Shown here: positions 30,018-38,983 of the stretch, piece after piece
How positions within the stretch are numbered: the first letter of the stretch is position 1
Layout of the letters: each line of letters starts with the position of its first letter
Assembly: GCA_027858735.1 (NCBI GenBank)
Contig: JAQICC010000427.1
Span: 1 to 47,777 of the forward strand
Direction of reading: 5' to 3'
Source of the DNA: Salinivirgaceae bacterium
GTDB lineage: Bacteria > Bacteroidota > Bacteroidia > Bacteroidales > SZUA-534
DNA length: 47,777 bases
The notes under the pieces: generated by a model
Seen by the model: only the letters and a program-made list of their open reading frames with translations
What the model was told of the DNA's origin: nothing
Database searches by the model: none
Program-made: the position numbers and the translations under genes

Positions 30018-31838
30018 ATGACTAAAGTAAAAACCCCCAATGCATTCATATTAATACTTGTTCTTGGTTTAAGTATTCAGAGTAGTATGGCTCAAAAATT
30101 AGTACAAAATATTTTCGGAAGAGAATGCCTCAGTTTAAACGGCAGATGGAATTATATAATTGATCCATATGAAATGGGTTACTATGATTATAGATACGAT
30201 CCATTTGATCAGTCGGAAACTGGCCAAGGCGGATTTTATGATAACATTACTAGCGTTATTGAAACTGAAAAAGTGGAATATAATTTTGATTTAGAGCCAA
30301 CTCTAAAGGTACCTGGCGATTGGAATTCACAATATGAAAATCTAAGTCTTTATGAAGGAACTATTTGGTATAAAAAAGATTTCAAGGTAACGCCAAAAGA
30401 TGAAACCCGTTACTTTATTCATTTTGGAGCAGTTAACTATGAATCGCATATATATTTGAATGGAAAGAAATTGGGTTCTCATAAAGGTGGTTTTACCCCA
30501 TTTCAATTTGAAGTAACAGGCAAATTAAATAGGGGTAACAATTTTATTGTACTTAAGGTAGACAATAAACGCAACAAGGATGAAATACCAACCATTAATA
30601 CTGATTGGTGGAATTATGGTGGTATAACCCGTGATGTTACTCTAGTAAGCGTACCTGAAACATTTATAAATGATTATAAAGTTCAGCTTGATAAAAATAA
30701 TAGGAACCTTATTAAAGGGTTTGTGCAGTTAAATGGAAGTGCTTTACAACAAAATGTTGTTTTAAGTATTCCCGAACTTTCCATTAATAAAACATTTAAA
30801 ACAGACGCTACGGGCAAAGTAGAATTTGAATTGCCTGTTAAAAAAGTAAAATACTGGACTCCAAATGAACCTTATAGATATACTGTATCTCTAAGCACAG
30901 ATAATGATAAACAAACGGATCTAATAGGTTTTAGAACCATTAGTACTGAACATAAAAAAATATTATTAAATGGCGAACAAGTGTTCCTAAAAGGAATTTC
31001 TGTTCACGATGAAAACCCATTAATACCCGGTCGATTACGCTCCGATGGTGATATTCGAATGGTTTTAACCTGGGCCAAAGAGCTAGGCTGTAATTACATA
31101 CGCCTGGCACATTACACACACAATGAAAGAACAATTCGTTTAGCCGATGAAATGGGATTAATGGTGTGGGCTGAAGTGCCTGTATACTGGACTATTTCAT
31201 GGGAGAATAAAGATACCTATGCAAATGCTTTAAACCAACTTACAACAGGTATTGAACGAGATAAAAACAGGGCATCGGTAATAATATGGTCAATTGGAAA
31301 TGAAACTCCGGTTACCGAAGCGCGCAATAAATTTATGATGAGTTTAGCTGACCATGTGAGAGAACTCGACAATACACGATTAGTTGCAGCAGCCTTAGAA
31401 GTTGAACGCGAGGGTTTTGATGTAAGAGTGGACGATCCTTTGGGAGAAAAAATTGATTTGGCAAGTTTTAATGAGTATGGAGGATGGTATTGGGGAGGAC
31501 ATCCTTCGAACTTATCGAAATATAAATGGGAGATTAAGTATGATAAACCTGTTGTAATATCCGAATTCGGAGCAGGTGCTCTTGCCGGCTATCACGGAAG
31601 TGATAGTACATTATGGACTGAAGAATACCAGGCCACGCTTTATGTTAACCAAATTAAGATGTTAGAGCAAATTGATGGTTTTAGTGGAATGACTCCGTGG
31701 ATACTTGTTGATTTTAGATCACCAAGGCGTCAGCATCCACAATTTCAGAATTTTTGGAATAGGAAAGGGCTAATTTCTGAAACAGGGCAGAAGAAAAAAG
31801 CATTTTTTATTCTTCAAGAATACTATTCAAAAAAGTAA
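30018..31838 (+). CDS. GH2 family glycoside hydrolase (beta-glucuronidase/beta-galactosidase-like)
   Basis: 606 aa with signal peptide ending SSMAQ. The N-terminal jelly-roll (about 30-210) includes LSLNGRWNYIIDPYE and IYLNGKKLGSHKGGFTPF. An Ig-like domain (about 215-305) and the TIM barrel (about 310-600) follow. The acid/base is E429 in WSIGNET and the nucleophile E516 in VISEFGAG, with LWTEEYQATLY and GFSGMTPWILVDFRSPR downstream as in beta-glucuronidases. The length matches the compact glucuronidase-type GH2 group. It is the first gene of an operon with susC (80 bp) and susD, under probable HTCS control, so it should act on the oligosaccharide imported by this SusCD pair. Whether the sugar released is glucuronate or galactose is uncertain. 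Confidence 0.92.
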   Translation: MTKVKTPNAFILILVLGLSIQSSMAQKLVQNIFGRECLSLNGRWNYIIDPYEMGYYDYRYDPFDQSETGQGGFYDNITSVIETEKVEYNFDLEPTLKVPGDWNSQYENLSLYEGTIWYKKDFKVTPKDETRYFIHFGAVNYESHIYLNGKKLGSHKGGFTPFQFEVTGKLNRGNNFIVLKVDNKRNKDEIPTINTDWWNYGGITRDVTLVSVPETFINDYKVQLDKNNRNLIKGFVQLNGSALQQNVVLSIPELSINKTFKTDATGKVEFELPVKKVKYWTPNEPYRYTVSLSTDNDKQTDLIGFRTISTEHKKILLNGEQVFLKGISVHDENPLIPGRLRSDGDIRMVLTWAKELGCNYIRLAHYTHNERTIRLADEMGLMVWAEVPVYWTISWENKDTYANALNQLTTGIERDKNRASVIIWSIGNETPVTEARNKFMMSLADHVRELDNTRLVAAALEVEREGFDVRVDDPLGEKIDLASFNEYGGWYWGGHPSNLSKYKWEIKYDKPVVISEFGAGALAGYHGSDSTLWTEEYQATLYVNQIKMLEQIDGFSGMTPWILVDFRSPRRQHPQFQNFWNRKGLISETGQKKKAFFILQEYYSKK

Positions 31839-31918
31839 TTATCAATGGGTGACTTTAATTGCACAGACATCCTGGAAAAAGGGGAATCAACATTATTAAA
31901 CACTTTTAATTTATTAAT

Positions 31919-34900
31919 ATGAGAAAATTTACACACTTAAATTTATGTAAACCTATTTTGCATAGGTTAATAAAACAACAAAAATTGAAGTCCGTTTCAA
32001 TGTTGATTGTTGTTTTGATTTTGCAATTGTTTTCGGCTGAAACCTTTGCGCAGAACACTTCAATTACAGGAAAAGTAACCGATAATACTGGTGAAGGAAT
32101 TCCTGGGGCTACCATTGTTGTTAAAGGAACCTCAATGGGAACCGCAACCAATTTTGATGGAGTATATTCAATTGACAATGTACCTGCCGATGCTCAACTA
32201 GTGTTTTCATACATAGGTATGTTAGCAAAGGAAGTACTTGTTGAAGGTAAAACTTCCATTGATGTTACTTTAGAAGCTGATATGATTGGTTTAGATGAAG
32301 TAGTTGTAGTTGGTTACGGAACCATGAAAAAGGCTGATCTTACAGGTTCTGTTTCTACGCTAGGTAGTGATGATATGGTTAAACGTGCGGTCCCCAATAT
32401 TACTTCTACACTAAGTGGAAAAATGACGGGTGTTATTGCCCGTCAGGAAAGTGGACGACCAGGGGGGGATGCTCCTAAGTTTACGATTCGAGGTAAAAGT
32501 ACTTACGGTAATAACGATGCCCTGGTACTGGTTGATGGTATTGAGCGTGAGTTTGACAGAATAGACCCGAATGATATTGAAAATATTACCATATTAAAGG
32601 ATGCGGCATCGGCTGCAATTTATGGTGCTCGTGGTGCTAATGGTGTAATTTTGGTTACCACAAAGCGCGGTAGCGAAGGTCCTGGAACCATTACGTACAG
32701 TGGTTCATATACCATGTCAACGCCATCGTTTAAGCCTGAATATATGACTGTTGGAAATTATGCAAAATATTTGAATGAAGCTTCGTATATTTCTGGGGGT
32801 GACTCTATTTTTACGCCTCAGGAAGAAGCTGAATTTATGAATGGAACGCGCCCAGGAACTGATTGGTGGGGCGAAATGATGTCGGATTGGGCTCCTATGA
32901 AACAGCATAATATTTCGGCATCAGGTGGTAGCGACAAGGCTAAATATTTTATGTCTTTGGGTTATATCGATCAAAAAGGATTATATGATGCAGCAAATTA
33001 TAAACGCTATAATGTACGATCAAATTTAGATGCAAAACTGACGGATAACCTAAAAGTTGGTTTAGATATTGCGGCACGCACCGATGTTACCAATGAAGGA
33101 ACAGTTAGTGAAGACAAACTATACCAAACCTTAAGAACAGCTTTACCTTATGTACCCGCTTATATTCCTGAAGAATTGCGCACTCCTGGCGATGAGTTGG
33201 GTTTAAATAGTAACGGAGCTGCAGGTAGCCCTATGGGTGAATCTATGTATTCAGGCTACAAACAAGGTAATAATGTATTTCTTGAAACTAAAATTGGTCT
33301 TGAATATAGTTTTGATTATGTAACTGGTTTAAAAGCAATTTTTGATTATTCTTATGATAAAAAATTCTATAATTTCAAAGAATTTTCAACCCCATATATT
33401 TTAAATTTCTACACTTACGAAAATGGTTTGACCAATACACAACCAAGCGAAACTAACATAACTTTGGATCAAACAAAATCAGAAGCCACAAAGAAAACCT
33501 TACAAACAGGTTTAAATTATGATAAAGCCTTTGGAGCTCATAATATTTCTGGAGTTTTATTGATTGAACAATCAGATTATAGATGGGATAAAATTGGAGC
33601 ATACCGTGAAGGTTTTATTTCAGATGCTATTGATCAAATATTTGCTGGATCGGATATTAATAAAAATAACTTAGGTGAAGCAAGAGAGGAAGCTCGCCGA
33701 GGATACATTGGTCGTGTTGCATATAACTATAATAATAAATATTTGGTTCAAGCCAATGCACGCTACGATGGTTCTTATAATTTTCCTAGCGATAGTCGTT
33801 TTGCCATGTTTCCAGCATTTTCTGCAGGTTGGCGTATTTCTGAGGAAGAATTTATGCCAGAAATACCATACTTAAATAACTTGAAGTTACGAGCTTCATG
33901 GGGGCAATTTGGTAACGATAGAATTAACATTGACGACAATGATGTATATTTTCCGTATTATTCAGGTTACGAATATAACGAAGGAGCGATTGTTGGAGGT
34001 AAATTTTATGGAGGTGTTAGACCCACAGGACTTGCTAATTCAAATATAACTTGGGAAACTGCTGTTAGTAGTAACGTTGGTCTGGAATTCGGATTTTTTG
34101 AAGGAAAATTATCAGGTGAATTCGATTATTTCCAAAAGAGTACCAAAGATATCTTAATGAATCAGGATGCAGCAGTTCCTGCAACATTTGGAGCTGAATT
34201 GCCAGCCGAGAATCTTGGAGAAGTTGATAATTGGGGTTATGAAGGCGCTTTAAACTATAAAAATAATTTTGGTGATTATTTTGTTTCTGTTGGGGGTAAC
34301 ATAACTTATGCAACCAGTAAAGTTAAGTATATTGCTGAAGCTCTTGATGTACCTTCAAGGATAAGAAAAACGGGTCAACCTTTTGATGTTCGTATTGGTT
34401 ATGTATCAGAAGGGTTATTTCAAACTCAGGAGGAAATTGATGCTTGGGCTGTGCAAGATAATAATGGTAATAAATCGCTTCAGCCTGGAGATATCAAATA
34501 CAAAGACATAAATGGCGATACTTTAATTAACGATGAAGACCGTATTATTTTTGGACAGTCATCCACACCAAAATTGGTATTTGGCTTAAACTTTAACGTT
34601 GAATATAAAGGTTTTGCTCTAGCTGCCAATTTCCAAGGAGCAGCTGCATACGATAACTATAAAATGGTAGAGTCCTTCCAAAAAGAATACAACTCCTTAG
34701 AAGTTTTGGCTGACAATTCATGGAGAGAAGGTAATGAAGATGCGAGATATCCACGTCTTGAAATTGGAAGGTCAAATAATAATAGTTCCTATTCTTCATA
34801 CTGGATGTACGATGGTTTTTATATTAAATTAAGAAATCTAGATGTTTCGTATACTTTGGCAGATAACAGCTATTTAGATAGGGTAGGTATTGATAATGTC

Positions 34901-35026
34901 GTATTGTCATTGTCTGGAAGAAATATTTTGACATTAGCGGGAAATAAAGATTTTGATCCTGAGAATCCAAATATGAATTATCCAATAATGAAGACCTATA
35001 CTTTTGGCGTAAGTATTACTTATTAA
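31919..35026 (+). CDS. susC: SusC-like TonB-dependent outer-membrane glycan transporter
   Basis: 1035 aa. A long N-terminal signal (hydrophobic core VSMLIVVLILQLFSAETFAQ) is followed by a carboxypeptidase-regulatory-like domain (ITGKVTDNTGEGIPGATIVV, about 47-125), a TonB-box region DEVVVVGYG, the plug domain (about 120-235, with LVLVDGIERE and DAASAAIYGARGANGVILVTTK) and the outer-membrane beta-barrel to the C-terminus (YTFGVSITY). The motif set is diagnostic of the SusC/RagA group. It pairs with the following SusD lipoprotein to import oligosaccharides with energy from TonB. The gap to susD is 29 bp, and the upstream GH2 is in the same unit. Confidence 0.97.
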   Translation: MRKFTHLNLCKPILHRLIKQQKLKSVSMLIVVLILQLFSAETFAQNTSITGKVTDNTGEGIPGATIVVKGTSMGTATNFDGVYSIDNVPADAQLVFSYIGMLAKEVLVEGKTSIDVTLEADMIGLDEVVVVGYGTMKKADLTGSVSTLGSDDMVKRAVPNITSTLSGKMTGVIARQESGRPGGDAPKFTIRGKSTYGNNDALVLVDGIEREFDRIDPNDIENITILKDAASAAIYGARGANGVILVTTKRGSEGPGTITYSGSYTMSTPSFKPEYMTVGNYAKYLNEASYISGGDSIFTPQEEAEFMNGTRPGTDWWGEMMSDWAPMKQHNISASGGSDKAKYFMSLGYIDQKGLYDAANYKRYNVRSNLDAKLTDNLKVGLDIAARTDVTNEGTVSEDKLYQTLRTALPYVPAYIPEELRTPGDELGLNSNGAAGSPMGESMYSGYKQGNNVFLETKIGLEYSFDYVTGLKAIFDYSYDKKFYNFKEFSTPYILNFYTYENGLTNTQPSETNITLDQTKSEATKKTLQTGLNYDKAFGAHNISGVLLIEQSDYRWDKIGAYREGFISDAIDQIFAGSDINKNNLGEAREEARRGYIGRVAYNYNNKYLVQANARYDGSYNFPSDSRFAMFPAFSAGWRISEEEFMPEIPYLNNLKLRASWGQFGNDRINIDDNDVYFPYYSGYEYNEGAIVGGKFYGGVRPTGLANSNITWETAVSSNVGLEFGFFEGKLSGEFDYFQKSTKDILMNQDAAVPATFGAELPAENLGEVDNWGYEGALNYKNNFGDYFVSVGGNITYATSKVKYIAEALDVPSRIRKTGQPFDVRIGYVSEGLFQTQEEIDAWAVQDNNGNKSLQPGDIKYKDINGDTLINDEDRIIFGQSSTPKLVFGLNFNVEYKGFALAANFQGAAAYDNYKMVESFQKEYNSLEVLADNSWREGNEDARYPRLEIGRSNNNSSYSSYWMYDGFYIKLRNLDVSYTLADNSYLDRVGIDNVVLSLSGRNILTLAGNKDFDPENPNMNYPIMKTYTFGVSITY

Positions 35027-35055
35027 TTTTGTAAATAACGGTAAAAAAATAAAAG

Positions 35056-36750
35056 ATGAAAAAATATAATATATTACTAATGAGTTTGTTATTGTTCCTT
35101 TTAGTAGGCTGTAATGACGATTTTCTTGACAAAGCGCCGCTTAATGTAATTAGTAGCGAACAAGTATTTAACGATGAGCAATTTGTGGAGGCTTACTTGT
35201 ACCAAATTTATAATTACATGCCTTGTGGATATGGTCGTAGGAGTCTAGATGATCCATCTGACGAGAAGACTCCTGGTGTAAATACTTTGGGATATGGGAA
35301 TGCCTATATTCTCGACTGTTGTACTGATATTTTATGTAATAAAAGTCCATGGGTTGAATCGAGTCTAACCATAGTGCCAGGTTTATTTAATTCAAGTGCT
35401 AATGATTTAAATAACTGGAATCAAAAATACGAAGCCATTCGCTATTGCAATGATTTTTTAGCAGGGACTGAAAATAGTGAATTAGATCCTGTTTTTATTA
35501 CCAGAGTTAGAGCTGAGGTTCGATTTGTAAGAGCATTTCAATACTTTGATTTAGTGCGTCGTTTTGGAGGCGTACCTTTAATTGATGGTTTGCAATCGCT
35601 TGATGATATTGAAGCTTTAATGGTACCGAGAAATACAGCGGATGAGATATATGATTTTATTGACTACGAATATGCTGAAATAGCGGATGATTTGCCATCG
35701 GCAAGTGAATTAGGGACTGAAGACTTAGGTAGAGCAACAAAAGAGGCATGTTGGGCTTTAAATGGTAGGGCCATGCTTTTTGCAGAACGTTGGACTCGTT
35801 CAGCGGAATTATCAAAAATGGTTATGGATGCGAATACATATACATTAAGTTCTGATTATAATTTATTATTTCAATCACGTGGTGGAGATCCGGAAGTGAT
35901 ATTTGAAGTATTATTTAATGGAGCAGAAAAAGGTCATGGTTTTGATCGCTTATCATTTCCTTATAGTTTTAGAGCCGACTGGGGGTCGCAGATTATCCCA
36001 ACTCAAGATTTAGTGGATAGTTATGAAACCATTAATGGTTTATCTATTGATGAAGATCCTGCTTATGATGAAACAAACCCATATGCCAATCGCGATAGCA
36101 GACTTGCTGCAACCGTTTTATATCAGGGAAATACATTTAAAGGAACAGTAATGGATTATTCCATAAGCTCTGATCCTGATGTTGTAGCTCACGGTCCTGA
36201 TGCTCCTCTTGGCGAGGTAAATAATACAACAACAGGATACAATATGAATAAATTCATAGATCAAGCTTTGGACAATGGCCCAGGATGGGGTAAAAGTCAA
36301 ACAAGCTGGAAAGAAATTAGATTGGCTGAGGTATTGTTGAATTATGCAGAGGCTCAAAACGAAGCTGCAGCAGGTCCAGATGCATCGGTTTATACAGCCA
36401 TTAACGCCGTTCGAACTCGTGCCGGACAGCCTGATTTACCTACCGGATTATCAAAAGAAGAAATGTTTGAACGCATTGTTCAAGAACGCAAAGTTGAATT
36501 AGTAGGTGAAGGTCATCGCTATTGGGATATTAGAAGATGGCATATTGGAGTTGAAGTATTGAATGAGAAAAATACCTATGGCATGTTTGTTTATAAAGAT
36601 GCTGCAACAGGCGAACTAACCTACGAACGTACAATGGTTCCAATAACAAAGCGTCCAGCTTTCCTTTATTTAGAACATTTTGATTTAATGCCAATACCGC
36701 AAGATGAAATGGATAAAAATTCAAATTTAGTTCAGAATCCGGGCTATTAA
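35056..36750 (+). CDS. susD: SusD-like glycan-binding surface lipoprotein
   Basis: 564 aa. MKKYNILLMSLLLFLLVGC has a lipobox cysteine at C19, followed by NDDFLDKAPLNVIS, the typical SusD start. The N-terminal SusD-like_3 part has ARVRAEVRFVRAFQYFDLVRRFGGVPL-type signature text (about 150-185). The C-terminal SusD part has LAEVLLNYAEAQNEA (about 420) and GHRYWDIRRWHIG (about 490). It ends in PIPQDEMDKNSNLVQNPGY, the classical RagB/SusD tail. It forms the lid on the SusC barrel and captures the glycan at the cell surface. The operon terminates 40 nt downstream. Confidence 0.97.
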   Translation: MKKYNILLMSLLLFLLVGCNDDFLDKAPLNVISSEQVFNDEQFVEAYLYQIYNYMPCGYGRRSLDDPSDEKTPGVNTLGYGNAYILDCCTDILCNKSPWVESSLTIVPGLFNSSANDLNNWNQKYEAIRYCNDFLAGTENSELDPVFITRVRAEVRFVRAFQYFDLVRRFGGVPLIDGLQSLDDIEALMVPRNTADEIYDFIDYEYAEIADDLPSASELGTEDLGRATKEACWALNGRAMLFAERWTRSAELSKMVMDANTYTLSSDYNLLFQSRGGDPEVIFEVLFNGAEKGHGFDRLSFPYSFRADWGSQIIPTQDLVDSYETINGLSIDEDPAYDETNPYANRDSRLAATVLYQGNTFKGTVMDYSISSDPDVVAHGPDAPLGEVNNTTTGYNMNKFIDQALDNGPGWGKSQTSWKEIRLAEVLLNYAEAQNEAAAGPDASVYTAINAVRTRAGQPDLPTGLSKEEMFERIVQERKVELVGEGHRYWDIRRWHIGVEVLNEKNTYGMFVYKDAATGELTYERTMVPITKRPAFLYLEHFDLMPIPQDEMDKNSNLVQNPGY

Positions 36751-36793
36751 AATACTTTATAAGTAAGTTTAAGTAATGTGTTTTTTGATTAGG

Positions 36794-36823
36794 GCTGGTG
36801 TAGTAATACACCGGCTTTTTTTT
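36794..36823 (+). terminator. Rho-independent terminator of the GH2-susC-susD operon
   Basis: GCTGGTGTA pairs with TACACCGGC (one G-T wobble) around a GTAA loop, followed by eight Ts. It lies about 44 nt after the susD stop codon. Confidence 0.92.
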
Positions 36824-36836
36824 ACTTAGTACCTTA

Positions 36837-36904
36837 AATCCGCAAGCGGATTCTTTGAGGCTACGAATTAACACTAATTTCGTTTTCACCCAATTGGGTG
36901 AAAA
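36837..36904. repeat. Cluster of three palindromes
   Basis: AATCCGC-AA-GCGGATT (36837-36852) is followed by an imperfect palindrome with CGAATTA/TAATTTCG arms (36864-36882). After it comes a perfect 22-bp palindrome at 36883-36904, each half being TTTTCACCCAA. These are immediately downstream of the susD terminator and have no T tract. They may be intergenic REP-type repeats or the scar of a mobile element, and their role is unknown. Confidence 0.6.
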
Positions 36905-36969
36905 TATATTTCATGTAAGACTGTGCCCATCTATGGTTTCATTTTTTTGCTGCGGATATTAGGTAGTAT

Positions 36970-37132
36970 TAAAGGAAATACTATCCAATATAAAAATAAG
37001 TATTCATGGTTTAATTTTAAAAGAGGGTGTTCGAAAATATTATGATTGGATTAAACAAAACAGAAATAAGAAATTTGAAGAACTAATATTTGATTTGAAT
37101 CGCAAATTACAAGATGATTATGGTTACTATTG
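36970..37132 (+). pseudogene. Possible remnant of a coding sequence (no start codon)
   Basis: An open frame of about 54 codons without an in-frame ATG near its beginning reads protein-like at its end (EGVRKYYDWIKQNRNKKFEEL, then a short tail ending in a TGA stop at 37130-37132). The family is not recognised. It lies in the same scar region as the next remnant and may belong to the same decayed element. Confidence 0.3.
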
Positions 37133-37406
37133 AATTACCTTTAATAATAAGGGTATTTTATAGTTATTTTTGACAGGAAAGGCGGATTCTGCAAATGAGG
37201 TTGAACGGACATGGTGGAAAACCTTCATGGAATTGGGGAAAGTATGGGAAGTTAATCACAGTGTGGATGCCATAACTAAAATCCAAAATTTATCATTCCT
37301 ATCTTCCAGCGAAACCGATTTGAGAGCAACCGTGTGCGAGAAAGATGCTAGTACGTGTCTGTGTGGGAGTGGTAAGTTAACGAACCGCTCTACTCGGAAA
37401 CGATGA

Positions 37407-37855
37407 AGTTTATCGGAAATACCAAGACCAATTACAAATAAAAAAGGAGAAAAAATAGCAACTGCGGATTTAAGAAAAGATCACCAAGTTGAACTTCTTG
37501 AAGTTTTATTATCATCAAATTATAGGTCATGGGGTTTTAGAAATAAAGATTTGAAGCAAATTTTAGGAAAATACTAGAAAACTGCAAGAATAGCCTACGA
37601 ATTACGAAAATTAAGAGAGCGAGAAGCAGTAAAAAAGCTACAAACACCTCATTATTATTAACTTAAAAAAGATGGCTGCGTTTGGATTTTTTATTCATTT
37701 TTCAATTCTAAACACTTTTTAAAACCCTTACTATCTGTTAGTTATCTAAATAAATATTTTTCAAACTCAAAAAAAGTATCAATTATAAAGAGGGTTTACT
37801 CAGATATAAATAAGGCTGCATATTTGATTACATCAGAGTTTAAGTTAGCTTCGTA
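37407..37855 (+). pseudogene. Degraded winged-helix-like ORF with two in-frame stop codons
   Basis: One reading frame stays protein-like for about 148 codons, interrupted only by TAG at 37578 and TAA at about 37660. It reads KIATADLRKDHQVELLEVLL, then GFRNKDLKQILGKY-stop-KTARIAYELRKLRERE, then VKKLQTPHYY-stop-LKKDG. The RNKDL...ARIAYELRKLRERxxVKKLQxxHYYxLxxxG pattern looks like a winged-helix segment such as occurs at the C-terminus of some transposon-encoded or MarR-like proteins in Bacteroidota. The exact family is not certain. It ends at TAA about 37855. Confidence 0.5.
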
Positions 37856-38000
37856 AATTAAAAAAAAGTGAATTTTATTTACGTTTTAAAAAAGTTAAAG
37901 CATATTACTACACTGCAATGCAGGCATAAGTTTTAGCCATTTTATAACTTGCATATTATTGATGTATCTATCCTTATTAATACATTAATAATGAATATGG

Positions 38001-38032
38001 TTTCGACTAAAAAATTATAATTACTAAATTTG
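38001..38032 (+). promoter_or_regulatory. Candidate Bacteroidota promoter for the arg operon
   Basis: TAAATTTG at 38025-38032 matches the Bacteroidota -7 consensus TANNTTTG exactly. TTTC at 38001-38004 is one base off the -33 TTTG element, with a 20-bp spacer. Transcription would begin near 38040, giving a leader of roughly 110 nt before argB. Confidence 0.45.
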
Positions 38033-38045
38033 CATAATTTAATTT

Positions 38046-38123
38046 ATGAAGGTAACCTTAAAAAACAGAATCAAACGATATAATATAGGCATACAGCATG
38101 CAATAAATATTGCGAGTGTCTGA
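38046..38123 (+). CDS. Possible 25-codon leader peptide upstream of argB
   Basis: A short ORF (MKVTLKNRIKRYNIG..., ending in TGA at 38121-38123) begins just downstream of the candidate promoter and ends 25 nt before argB. It contains two arginine codons (AGA, CGA) near its middle. It could be an attenuator-type leader or simply a chance ORF. No terminator/antiterminator hairpin was evident. Confidence 0.2.
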   Translation: MKVTLKNRIKRYNIGIQHAINIASV

Positions 38124-38148
38124 ATTATTTGATTTTATATAATTAATA

Positions 38149-38970
38149 ATGATGCAAAAACCAATAATACTTTTTAAATATGGTGGCAATGCCATGACTG
38201 ATGAAGAGGTTAAAATGAGCGTTTTAGAAAATATTTTATCCTTAAAACAGAAGGGTTATAATATTGTCATCTCGCATGGTGGCGGGCCTTTTATTAAAGA
38301 AATGCTGGCTCAGGTTAATATTGAATCTGAATTTATTGATGGACAGCGGTATACCACACCCGAATCTTTTAAATATATTGAAATGGTTTTGAAGGGGCAG
38401 GTGAACAGCGATTTGGTGAATATCATAAATAGCCTTGGATTTAGTGCTGTTGGCCTATCAGGTAAGGACGGGAACACTGTAATTGCTCATAAAAGATGGC
38501 ATAAAAAAGTAGTGCACGGAAAGGAGCAAAAAGTAGATTTGGGTCAGGTGGGTGATATTTCAAAAGTTAATCCTAAGCTTTTAAACCAATTGCTTGAAAA
38601 CGATTTTATACCTGTAATTGCTTGTATTGGTGCTGATAATAATGGTCCAGGCTACAATATTAATGGAGATACTTTTGCCGGATACCTTGCCGGAGCATTA
38701 ATGGTTGAACAGTTTGTTGTTTTAACCGACGTCGATGGATTGTTGAGGGATAAAAATGATTCCTCGTCCATAATTAGAAAAATTTCGATTCCGGAGGTGA
38801 AAACTTTAAAAGATGAAGGTATAATACAGGGGGGAATGATACCAAAAATGGAAGCCTGTGAAACTGCTATTAATATGGGAGCTCATAGTGCCAAAATAAT
38901 TAATGGTACAAAGCCTGAGCAGATTGCAAATGTTAACAATGATGCAATAGGAACTTTAATTACAAAATAG
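38149..38970 (+). CDS. argB: Acetylglutamate kinase
   Basis: 273 aa, the usual ArgB length. It has the amino-acid kinase fold signatures: phosphate-binding ILFKYGGNAM near the N-terminus, ISHGGGPFI, the substrate region DGQRYTT, NINGDTFAGYLAGAL, LTDVDGLL and the ATP-site GGMIPKMEACETAI. It phosphorylates N-acetylglutamate in the second step of arginine synthesis. The KYGGNAM text is that of canonical acetylglutamate kinases. Many Bacteroides use N-succinyl intermediates instead, and the presence of argJ in this operon argues for the acetyl route here. The start ATG at 38149 could be replaced by the ATG at 38152. It is the first gene of the argB-argD-argC-argJ operon. Confidence 0.95.
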   Translation: MMQKPIILFKYGGNAMTDEEVKMSVLENILSLKQKGYNIVISHGGGPFIKEMLAQVNIESEFIDGQRYTTPESFKYIEMVLKGQVNSDLVNIINSLGFSAVGLSGKDGNTVIAHKRWHKKVVHGKEQKVDLGQVGDISKVNPKLLNQLLENDFIPVIACIGADNNGPGYNINGDTFAGYLAGALMVEQFVVLTDVDGLLRDKNDSSSIIRKISIPEVKTLKDEGIIQGGMIPKMEACETAINMGAHSAKIINGTKPEQIANVNNDAIGTLITK

Positions 38971-38983
38971 TTAAATCAGCAAT

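Larger units (their letters stand above)
36905..38000. other. Gene-poor region with degraded coding remnants
   Basis: About 1.1 kb between the PUL and the arginine operon with no intact gene. It holds two decayed open stretches (annotated separately) and a 78-codon ORF at 37170-37406 that has no protein-like signature. The composition and stop pattern suggest the remains of an inserted element. Confidence 0.5.

Noticed and set aside
36530-36889. 119-codon minus-strand ORF overlapping the susD end
   Set aside because: It lies antisense to the conserved susD C-terminus and covers the terminator, so it is a shadow ORF.
37170-37406. 78-codon ORF and a possible group II intron fragment (GTGTGCGAG and GTTAACGAACCGC text)
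   Set aside because: Some words resemble group II intron RNA, but no domain V hairpin and no reverse-transcriptase coding sequence were found. The ORF has no protein-like pattern.
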